Below are positions 17,629 to 25,400 of a stretch of 31,215 nt of DNA, one piece after another. The translations under genes and the position numbers were made by a program. Positions within the stretch are counted from its first letter, which is position 1, and each line of letters begins with the position of its first letter. Source of the stretch: UBA8653 sp963978155 (GTDB lineage: Bacteria > Planctomycetota > Phycisphaerae > Phycisphaerales > SM1A02); NCBI GenBank assembly GCA_963978155.1, contig CAXBRK010000013.1:1-31215 (forward strand), written 5' to 3'. The notes below the pieces were generated by a model. The model was not told where the DNA came from. It made no database searches and saw only the letters and a program-made list of their open reading frames with translations.

Positions 17629-18660
17629 ATGAAGCATTTCTCGTCGCTGCTCTTTGCACTGTTCTTTCCACTTGCCGCTCATTCGGATGTATTGAGCAGC
17701 AATACGGTCATCGAGATCACTCAATCATGGCCGCAACAGCCAGCTGGTTGGACGTATCCCATCTCGGTCTCTGTTCCTGAAGGGGAAGTCCCAACCGAAG
17801 GATTCCCAGTCTGCATTTTGTTGCACGGCAACGGTGGCTCTGGTGCTCCAATGCTGAACCAGTTCCGTTCCATTTTGCCTGATCATGCTTTGGTGGCGCC
17901 TACTGGGTACCTGAACAGTTGGAACATCTGTGCAGAAGGCAGCGATGCTCCAGATTGGGACATGCTCCGAACCTTGGTTGACCGACTGGCCACCTATGAG
18001 AATGTCAATCGGGCTCGCCTGCAGCTCTTCGGGATCTCCAATGGCGCGGCCTTGGTGAATACTGCATTCGTCCTTGATCCACCCTTGCCGGTGGAAGCCT
18101 ACGTGGCCGTTGTTTCTCATCTCAACGTGGCCCAGTACCACGAGGGGTCCTTTTACCGTCCCAATCAAGAGACCGACCCTGATGCGATGTGGTGTGGTTA
18201 TTCAAACGCAGTCACTCCGCCCACCAGCCGACGGTATCTCAGCATGAGCAATGTCAACGATGGTTTGATTCCTTATGAGGGGGGAACTTCCCCGGTGGGC
18301 GTGACTTTCCTCGCGGCAACCGACGCCATTTACAGAGTTGCCCAAAGCCAAGGCTTTACCGGTGACCCACTGTCGGGCCCCCAGCCGCAAGTTCCTGGTG
18401 AACAAATTTGGGAATACATCTATCTCGAAGGTCAAGTCACCCATCTTCGGGGTATGGCCCAACACGGGATGACTCCTGGGCACGAGGCATACGCCCGGAC
18501 GTTCCTTAGTCGTGACCCTGTTCAAGATTGTGCGGGTGATACCGACGGTGATGGAGAAGTTGGCTTCGGCGACCTCACCATGGTGCTGGCTTCATGGGGG
18601 CCAGTCGTCGGCATGGATGACTTGTTGCAAGTCTTGGGCAACTGGGGGCCTTGTCTTTAG
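17629..18660 (+). CDS. Secreted alpha/beta-hydrolase (esterase/depolymerase type) with dockerin-like C-terminus
   Basis: A 343-residue exported protein. The signal peptide MKHFSSLLFALFFPLAAHS starts at ATG 17629; an ATG two codons earlier is possible, and there is no clear Shine-Dalgarno. The hydrolase core has an oxyanion HGNGGSG (about 66-72), the nucleophile Ser137 in GISNGA (Asn instead of the usual x), and a likely His in VTHLRGMAQHG. This resembles polyhydroxybutyrate-depolymerase/feruloyl-esterase-type enzymes, but the substrate is unknown. The C-terminus carries a calcium-loop repeat (CAGDTDGDGEVGFGDL) and a second repeat reduced to PVVGMDDLLQVLGNWG, which has lost its loop. It lies between two sulfotransferase genes that are on the other strand. 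Confidence 0.82.
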   Translation: MKHFSSLLFALFFPLAAHSDVLSSNTVIEITQSWPQQPAGWTYPISVSVPEGEVPTEGFPVCILLHGNGGSGAPMLNQFRSILPDHALVAPTGYLNSWNICAEGSDAPDWDMLRTLVDRLATYENVNRARLQLFGISNGAALVNTAFVLDPPLPVEAYVAVVSHLNVAQYHEGSFYRPNQETDPDAMWCGYSNAVTPPTSRRYLSMSNVNDGLIPYEGGTSPVGVTFLAATDAIYRVAQSQGFTGDPLSGPQPQVPGEQIWEYIYLEGQVTHLRGMAQHGMTPGHEAYARTFLSRDPVQDCAGDTDGDGEVGFGDLTMVLASWGPVVGMDDLLQVLGNWGPCL

Positions 18661-18667
18661 TGTGTGT

Positions 18668-20158
18668 TCATGGTGCTTGCGTTGGTTTGGTTTCATGCCA
18701 GTCATATCCCTCAAGATGGGTGGCATACCGCTCTGCCCTGTTGACTGAAGTGGCGTACATCGGTCTCCGGACTTGGTTGTAACTGAGTGTCATGACTGTT
18801 CGGTCTGAGTTGTAAAACTCTGCACAAGTGTCGGACCATTCCAATCCGCAGAAGTTGAGGATCTGTTGGGTCACTTCGTTTGGATTTTCGATGAGTTCTT
18901 CGTAACTCACATCCAGCGTTTGTAGCGGCAGGACTTGATCCCAATGTGCTCTCAGTTTCTTGTGTTGCTTCAGTAGGTTTGAGATTCCGTCGAAGGATTG
19001 CAGCTCGGGGTGAACCTGCCCGGAAAAGTTGCCCAGCATGCAAGAGACAGCGACATCTTTCGCTGAGCGATGGGTGTAGATCACCTTTGCATTCGGGAAA
19101 AGCGTCGCGATCAGGCCCAATAGTCTCATGTTGAACAAATGCTTGTTGACAAAAAGGTCCCCTTCAGTGAACCCGTGATCGGCGAGTTCCGATTCGTAAG
19201 CATTGGCAAATCGTTCTCTGTTGTCGATCGACATTCCTTTGGTGCTCGCTGGCCAAGGGGCCCACGACCCAATCTCATGTTGGATCTGTTTGCTCATGAT
19301 GTGGATGCTCTTGAATTCCCCAACCCCGGTCGCCTTTGGGTGGGCATCAAGAATCTGTTCAACCAAAGTGGTTCCGGATCGTGGCATCCCCACGATGAAG
19401 ACGTGCTCTTTCGCAGAGGATCGAGGTTGATCTTTCCCCTTGAATTGGGCGTCGTCGAAACACTCGATGATGCTGTCGATTTCCTGAGCAAACTGCTCGG
19501 GGTGAAAATTCTCTGCATCAGCTTTCTTTGCGTTTGTGGCATCTTCCATCGCAGCGTCAAATTGATGACGTGCATCATTGACGAGCGCTCTTTGCAGGAG
19601 GATCCGTCTCTTTTGTTGAGCGCCGGACATGCCCCGATCAAGCAATGGATTTGTGAGGCATGTATCGAGAACCCGCTTTGCTTGCTCGAAGTCCCCGGAA
19701 CCGAAATGACATTTTGCCCGGATCATTCCTGAAGCGGGTTCTTCTTCGGGGAGGTCGGCTTGTTGAAGGATTTCGAGTGCTTGTTCCAGCTTCCCGGTGC
19801 GCTCCAGTATGGAAGCCAGAGAGACCATCGCTTGCTTGTTGGTTGGCTGTTGATGGAGCACCTTGCGGTTCAGTTCGATGGCCTCCTTCGACCTGCCCAG
19901 TGAGGCAGAGATCATGGCCAACAGAAGCGTGGCTTCGAGATCCGACGGCAGTGATGCACGAGCACGTTCGGCATGTTTCTTGGCTTGCCCGTAAAGACCT
20001 TGGGCATGTCGAACCTTTGCCGCCGTCAAGTGTGCTCGGTGGTGCTCAGGGAACTGCTGAATGATGGAGAGGCTCGATTGGAGCGCTGCTCCGAGATTCC
20101 CTTGGCCCAACGCCTGCACCATCGTGGCTTCTAATTTGCCGATACTTGATTTGCTCAT
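18668..20158 (-). CDS. TPR-domain sulfotransferase B
   Basis: A 496-residue paralog of the protein at 15961 with the same TPR-then-sulfotransferase layout. TPR-like pairs span about 20-235. The 5'-phosphosulfate loop is at about 253-270 (FIVGMPRSGTTLVEQILDAH), and the 3'-phosphate region is VIYTHRSAKDVAVSCMLGNF. It predicts PAPS-dependent sulfation of an unknown acceptor in the cytoplasm; no signal peptide is seen. Similarity to copy A is clear over the sulfotransferase half and weaker in the TPR half, so the duplication is not recent. The esterase gene converges with it (7 bp between stops). A small membrane-protein gene ends 21 bp upstream and is probably cotranscribed. Confidence 0.92.
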   Translation of the reverse strand: MSKSSIGKLEATMVQALGQGNLGAALQSSLSIIQQFPEHHRAHLTAAKVRHAQGLYGQAKKHAERARASLPSDLEATLLLAMISASLGRSKEAIELNRKVLHQQPTNKQAMVSLASILERTGKLEQALEILQQADLPEEEPASGMIRAKCHFGSGDFEQAKRVLDTCLTNPLLDRGMSGAQQKRRILLQRALVNDARHQFDAAMEDATNAKKADAENFHPEQFAQEIDSIIECFDDAQFKGKDQPRSSAKEHVFIVGMPRSGTTLVEQILDAHPKATGVGEFKSIHIMSKQIQHEIGSWAPWPASTKGMSIDNRERFANAYESELADHGFTEGDLFVNKHLFNMRLLGLIATLFPNAKVIYTHRSAKDVAVSCMLGNFSGQVHPELQSFDGISNLLKQHKKLRAHWDQVLPLQTLDVSYEELIENPNEVTQQILNFCGLEWSDTCAEFYNSDRTVMTLSYNQVRRPMYATSVNRAERYATHLEGYDWHETKPTQAP

Positions 20159-20179
20159 CGTTTGAGATGTTCCGTTGGG

Positions 20180-20404
20180 TTACTGACTTGACTGCGTCAG
20201 GACTGAGTTCAGCCACCACAACACCAGCGGTGTGCTTCCAAGGCCCAGCACCAGCAAGACTTTGACGGCGTTGCTTTGGAATCGATGGCTCTGTTTGCGA
20301 AGCCATAAGGCGAACACAATGGGCAGGATGAGCTGCAAGAAGACCACCAACGTCATGTTGATCTCAGCCATCAGAAATGAATTCATCGAGGCAACATAGA
20401 GCAT
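20180..20404 (-). CDS. Small two-helix membrane protein
   Basis: A 74-residue hydrophobic protein with two predicted membrane segments, about 18-36 (TLVVFLQLILPIVFALWLR) and 47-66 (VKVLLVLGLGSTPLVLWWL), separated by a basic loop (KQSHRF). No family is recognised. The start is uncertain: ATG 20404, ATG 20386 (MNSFLMAE) and a further ATG at residue 12 are all possible, and none has a good Shine-Dalgarno. Its stop lies 21 bp before sulfotransferase B on the same strand, suggesting an operon and perhaps a membrane partner of that enzyme (inference). Confidence 0.6.
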   Translation of the reverse strand: MLYVASMNSFLMAEINMTLVVFLQLILPIVFALWLRKQSHRFQSNAVKVLLVLGLGSTPLVLWWLNSVLTQSSQ

Positions 20405-20429
20405 TCTGGATGCTGATTCTTAGATTTCG

Positions 20430-20458
20430 CTGTGCAAGCCCTTAACAATTCCTTAACA
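20430..20458 (+). promoter_or_regulatory. Pho-box-like direct repeats before the VHL/peptidase gene
   Basis: CTGTGCA (20430), CTTAACA (20441) and CTTAACA (20452) stand on an exact 11-bp period with spacers AGCC and ATTC. The last two units are identical. The form resembles PhoB-type operators, and the set upstream of the TonB operon has the same period and a CTTAACG unit. It lies in a 64-bp divergent region and could act on either gene. If it replaces a -35 box for the plus-strand gene, the transcript would begin near or after the GTG at 20469, favouring the ATG at 20493. Confidence 0.42.
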
Positions 20459-20468
20459 TTCGGGAGAC

Positions 20469-21605
20469 GTGTCGATCCTGCTCTCCTGCCTTATGACGAC
20501 TTTGCTGCCGCCGAGCGACGCGAACGCTCGCCCACAGTTGAATGTCGTCAATGGCAGCCGACAGCCAGTGGTGGTGCACTGGATCCCCGAAGGGGGGGAT
20601 CCAGTCCCTGTTGACACAGTCCCTCCTTTGGATTCCCAGCGCATTCGCACCCACCTGGGGCACAGGTTCATGTTGGTCGGTCAGCACGACCTCCGTGAGG
20701 TTCCGGTCGAGAGTGTGGCCTTGCATCAAGCGGTTCGATTCGACCCGCCGGATCCCAATGGTGTTCCCTCGATGTACACCCAGCGCCTTGATGCCGGCGG
20801 CTTTCCGATTGTGGCTTCAGCCAAAGTCAATCCGTACGCATTGGAGGAGGCGAGGTATCTGGTCAATCAGATGTTGGGTGATCAGCACGAACTCCGACAG
20901 GCCATCATTGCGAGCGGTGCTCGCTTGTGCATTTTGGCCTGCAACGAATACACCACCGATCTTCCGGAATGGTCTTGGCTCGCTCATTTGGAACGAGACG
21001 ACTTTGATGGCGTTTCAGCCAAGAACTATTACGACCGTCGGGCCCGCGGCATGGGGGGAAGTCTGATCGATCCATTTTGCTCGTGCGGGGAGGAGAACCT
21101 TCTCGGCTACAAAGGCGATCCCTACTCCACCGAGAACATTTTGGTGCATGAATTTGCCCACTGTGTGCATCTGAGAGGGATGTCCAATCTGGATCCCACT
21201 TTTGATGGTCGTGTCAAAGAGGCTTACCAAAGCGCTATGCGTCAAGGCTTGTGGTCGGGCAAATATGCCTCGGTCAATCACCACGAGTATTTCGCCGAAG
21301 GCGTCCAGAGCTGGTTCAATACCAACCGCCAGAACGATCATGACCACAACCATGTGGACACGCGCGAGGAATTGAAGACCTACGACCACGGGCTCGCCTC
21401 ATTGATCGAAGAGGTGTTTGGTGATGGGGCGTTCCGGTACACGCACCCTTTAACCCGGCTTACGGGGCACTTGGAGGGGTACCAACCATCCCAATCACCA
21501 AGGTTTGAGTGGCCCAAACGATTGGCTCCAGCGATATTGAGTATTCGGGCACAAACCCAAAACCGCATTGATCTGGCGGCCGGATCAACCCAAATGGGTG
21601 AATAA
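20469..21605 (+). CDS. Exported zincin-like metallopeptidase with VHL-beta-like N-terminal domain
   Basis: A 378-residue protein from GTG 20469; ATG 20493 is an alternative. A short hydrophobic leader ends near ANA (20). Residues about 24-70 (NVVNGSRQPVVVHWIPEG then PVPVDTVPPLDSQRIRTHLG, ending HRFML) follow the beta domain of human VHL: Asn-x-Ser, hydrophobic-x-x-x-Trp, Gly-x-Pro-x-Pro, Pro-Pro, Arg-Ile and Gly-His-x-Phe all align. The C-terminal half has HEFAH (227-231) and a downstream EYFAEGVQSWF (Glu273), the gluzincin arrangement seen in the anthrax-lethal-factor fold, giving His/His/Glu as zinc ligands. It is likely an extracytoplasmic protease whose VHL-like domain may bind a substrate. 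In human VHL that domain recognises hydroxyproline, which is not implied here. The next gene converges after 3 bp. Confidence 0.82.
   Translation: MSILLSCLMTTLLPPSDANARPQLNVVNGSRQPVVVHWIPEGGDPVPVDTVPPLDSQRIRTHLGHRFMLVGQHDLREVPVESVALHQAVRFDPPDPNGVPSMYTQRLDAGGFPIVASAKVNPYALEEARYLVNQMLGDQHELRQAIIASGARLCILACNEYTTDLPEWSWLAHLERDDFDGVSAKNYYDRRARGMGGSLIDPFCSCGEENLLGYKGDPYSTENILVHEFAHCVHLRGMSNLDPTFDGRVKEAYQSAMRQGLWSGKYASVNHHEYFAEGVQSWFNTNRQNDHDHNHVDTREELKTYDHGLASLIEEVFGDGAFRYTHPLTRLTGHLEGYQPSQSPRFEWPKRLAPAILSIRAQTQNRIDLAAGSTQMGE
20578..20605. repeat. Perfect 11-bp inverted repeat inside the VHL-like coding region
   Basis: ACTGGATCCCC (20578-20588) pairs with GGGGATCCAGT (20595-20605) across a 6-base loop. 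It encodes the Trp-Ile-Pro-Glu-Gly-Gly-Asp-Pro turn of the domain and would form a stable hairpin in the mRNA about 110 bases after the start codon. Confidence 0.8.
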
Positions 21606-21608
21606 ACC

Positions 21609-22376
21609 TCAACCAGTACTGGTCATCATCATGTCTTCGGAGGCCAGCAGGGTGTCGATGATCTCCCGGTAAGCCCAGGCTTGGTCTCGTGGTTCGTGCA
21701 TGTCGACCACCCGATTGAACTCACCCAAAAGTCGCTTTCGAGCTTTTTCGGGGATCCCCCAAGTGTCTGTGTTCAGTACAGCGTCCAACGCAGTGGCGTA
21801 CACCGCAGCGCAGCCGATTGGATCGCCATCGTTGTACAGGGGGACACCGCGGCGCAAGGCGCGTTCCAAGAAGGCTTGGCATGGTGACATGGGCAGCGGT
21901 GGTGGCATGAGGACCCGGTCGATCAAGTGCACAACGCCGTTGGAGGCGGCCACGTCGGTGGTTTCAACCACCACATCTTCGCCAACAAACACCCGGCCTC
22001 GGACCAAATCAAGCTGGAGCGTTGTGCCCGCAAGCGTTTTCAATGAAGTCTCGCCAGAGAGAATTCGGTTGGCGTCGAATCGACCGGCGACCACGTGGTG
22101 GGTCAAAATTCGAGTCAACACCGGCTTGGCCTCGGGTTGAAGCAAAGATTGCAAGGTTTCTTCACCCAAGCGGGCAAACGCGGCATCGGTTGGTGCGAAG
22201 ACCGTGAACGGACCATCACCTGCTAAAGCATCCACCAAACCGGCGGCCTTGACCGCGGTGACCAGGGTGTCGAGGCGTTTGGAGCCGATCGCGACTTCGG
22301 GAATGGAGGATGTGTTTTGAAGTCCGGCGGGTTCGGCGGCGGTGAAAGCGAGTGAAGCAAGAAGGATGCTGAACAT
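21609..22376 (-). CDS. Secreted fasciclin (FAS1) domain protein with C-terminal 'GVPLYNxGD' domain
   Basis: A 255-residue protein starting at ATG 22376 with GAGG 7 bases upstream; 20 extra codons upstream are rejected. The signal peptide is MFSILLASLAFTAAEP. The FAS1 domain (about 28-157) has VFAPTDAAFARL, ILTHHVVAGRF and NGVVHLIDRVLMP, all canonical. FAS1 proteins mediate adhesion or bind surface ligands. The C-terminal part (about 164-245; CQAFLERALRRGVPLYNDGD then CAAVYATALDAVL) is a separate helical domain that I recall next to other domains in planctomycete and cyanobacterial proteins, with no known function. Two Cys residues (166 and 189) may form a disulfide. It is on the same strand as the giant protein upstream, 118 bp away. 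Confidence 0.9.
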   Translation of the reverse strand: MFSILLASLAFTAAEPAGLQNTSSIPEVAIGSKRLDTLVTAVKAAGLVDALAGDGPFTVFAPTDAAFARLGEETLQSLLQPEAKPVLTRILTHHVVAGRFDANRILSGETSLKTLAGTTLQLDLVRGRVFVGEDVVVETTDVAASNGVVHLIDRVLMPPPLPMSPCQAFLERALRRGVPLYNDGDPIGCAAVYATALDAVLNTDTWGIPEKARKRLLGEFNRVVDMHEPRDQAWAYREIIDTLLASEDMMMTSTG

Positions 22377-22494
22377 GAAGATGCCTCGGCAGGGACGGGA
22401 GAAGTTTGGCCGTGACCAATACGGCGCAATGGACAACGCTAGGCCCCGTCAGGACGCACCGTCAAGATTCCTCCGTGCGTGGCGGTCTTGGTCC

Positions 22495-25400
22495 TTACGG
22501 ACAGGCTCCAAAGCTGGACAAGATCTCGAGCAGATCGCTGAAATCGACGGCGCCTGAGCCGTCCAAGTCCTCCGGGCAGCCTGTGCAAGGTCCCCAAACG
22601 GAAAGCAGCTGGAGCAAGTCGCTGAAGCCGACATCACCCGACCCATCCAAATCATTTGGGCAGAGGGTGATGACGCACTCATCGGGGACGCCATTCATGT
22701 CGCTGTCATCCGACACAGGCGAGCCCAGAGCATTCAATAAGGACTCCACAGGAACAATGCCTCGGCTGATGCGGAACTCATCCAGCGAGCCTCTCAGGAA
22801 GAAGTTGTCGACCCCTTGACCATTTTGGTGGCTGCCCAGTCGCAGGGGACCGCCAGAACTGTTGTCGTGGCCTTCGTTGGTGAAGGGGATTTCTTCAAAG
22901 GTGTTGTCCAGTCCAAAGCGGACAACTTCATTGTCCGCATCGTGGGATACCGTGACGTAGTGCCAATTCAGATCGGTGATCTCAAGATTGCTGGTCACGC
23001 TCCAGTTTTCGCTTCCATCACCGAAGTAAATCTGAAGTTCACGGCCGGTGAAGTTGTCGGCTTTGCCGTAGTTCTTGGCAAATTGTTGATTGCCCCGTTG
23101 GACCAAAATGGCGTAATCGATGCCCAAGTCGTTGGAGGGAAGAATCTTCTTTTGGCACAAGTACTGACGTTGGTTGTTGTTGCTGGTATTGCTGAGCTGA
23201 TCGAGCTTCACCCATGCTTCAATGGTGAAGTCCTGGTTGCCCATTTTGAGCAGCAATTCTGGATCGGGGATCGTGGCAAAACCACCGGTGCTGGTGTTCT
23301 GCCAATTGAGATTGAGGGACGTCGCGTTGATGAATCCGCTTTGGGGGACCGGGCTCACCGCCACATCAGCCTCACGGGTGGCCAATGCGTTGATGGTTCC
23401 ATCGTTGCGGTAGGGGCTGGCGTCGATGACGGTTGATCCACTGCCCTCTTCAAAGCGCCAGTGGCCGAGTCCGTAGTCGTCGAGACTGATCATGAGATCA
23501 CATTCGTCGGGGATGCAGTTGGCGTTGCAGTCCTCGGCGGCTCCTGACGCAAGTTCATCGCGGTCGGCGAGACCATTGTTGTTGCAGTCAAAATCGACAC
23601 AGATATCAATCAGCCCATCTCCATCCGCATCGGCGTACGGTCGGAATGCTTCGGTGGGAATGATGACCGAAGTTTGTCCGGGAACAGTCCAGCTGAGTTG
23701 GGCCAATGCGCCGCCGCCATCTTGGCGGTATTCCATTTTGATGAGGTACGTCGTATTCGCTGCAAGTTCGATGGAGCCCGAATGTTCGGTGGGGGACTGG
23801 GGTTGCCACTCATTGACCAAACGGATGTCATCGACCCACAATCTCGCCCCGTCGTCGCTTCTGGTGGTGAAGGTGTAATTGCCACCGACTTCAGGGGTGG
23901 TGATGGTTCCCGTCCAGCGCACGCAGAAATTGTCGTCAGGAATGCCATCAGGGTCGGGTGGGAAGTCGCAACAGAAGTCGAAGTCAATCAGTGGGTCCAC
24001 GCGAGCAAACAAGGGTCGGCTGAAGTTCCCATTGCCATTCTCGCTGGCAAAATACTGCCCGACCAGACCGTTGCTGTAGGTGAGTTCACAGTCATCGAGC
24101 AAGCCGTTGTTGTCGCAGTCGCAGTTGGACTGGCAACGATCCAAGATGCCATTGCTGTCGCAGTCCGCAGCGCCGCCAATCAAATCAGCGTTGTCTGGGA
24201 CCAAGTTCTGATCGCAATCATTGAATTCGCAAGCGTCAAAGATGCCGTTCCCGTTCAAATCCGAGAACGCGCTGAAAGCGTCGCTGGGAATGGGCACGCT
24301 GTCTCCGCCGCTGGGGGTGAGCCATCGGAAGAGGCATTTCTGTTCGCCACCTCGTTCGAGGTACTCAATTTGAAGGTGCTGGGGGATCCCGGCCTCGAAT
24401 TCGACCGTGACCTGATCCGAGCCGGTCCCTTCGCGGTCAAGGACCACCGCTCCATTCAGGAGCAGTCGAACATCATCATCATGCTCAAGGAACAAGGTGT
24501 GAGGCCCTGATTCAGCGGAGGTCAACGCGCCAAGCCAGCGGATACTGAAATTGTCTGTGCCCAGAGGGGAAGGGGGGATAAATCCGTTCGCAAAATCAAT
24601 CGCTGGATCGATTCGTGTCACGGACGGTGCGCCGGCAAAATCAGGGTTGTTGAAGTAGTAGCCCACGACTCCGGTGAAGGTTTCTTGGCAAAAGTCTTCG
24701 ATGCCGTTGTTGTCGCAGTCGAATTCTGGCGTTTGACAGTTGTCGTTGATGCCGTCCCCATTGCAATCTTCGTCGCAGTCGTCGGGAAGACCGTTGGCAT
24801 CGCAGTCATCGCTGGAGCCATCGAGAATTTCACAATCGTCCAACTCGCCATTTTGGTTGCAGTCGCCGCTGAACCCACTGTCGAGATCACATTCATCAGG
24901 AATGCCGTTGGCGTTGCAGTCGTTGGGTGGGACGACTCCGGCGGAAATGGCCCGCAGCAAGAAATTGCCCGGAAGACCGAAGTTTGCGGGTTGTCCAAAC
25001 AGCGCGGCGGTGCTCAGGCTGCTGGCATCCACGAAGTTGGAATCAAATGCCAGCCAGCTTTCGCCGTTGTCCACCGTTTGATCGATTCGGGCCACGAAGA
25101 CGGCCTCATCGGTTTGGACTTGAACCCCCAAGAAGAAGCTGGTTCCGGGGGGACCAACAAACGTCTCGGGAATTTCTACTGTGACAAAATCTCCACTTGG
25201 ATTTTGGGTGACGGTGGCATCGGCGGCCCCAATAACGGCGGCATCGCTGGGGTTGCCATCACCATCGGGATCGGCCCAAACCCACACGGTGGCGGTTGCC
25301 CCTTCTGGGCCATTCCATGCCACATCAATTGCTCGGATGGACTCACCATTCGCTTCGGTGGTGAAGTGGTTCAGCCAGATGTGATCGCCACCTTCGACCA

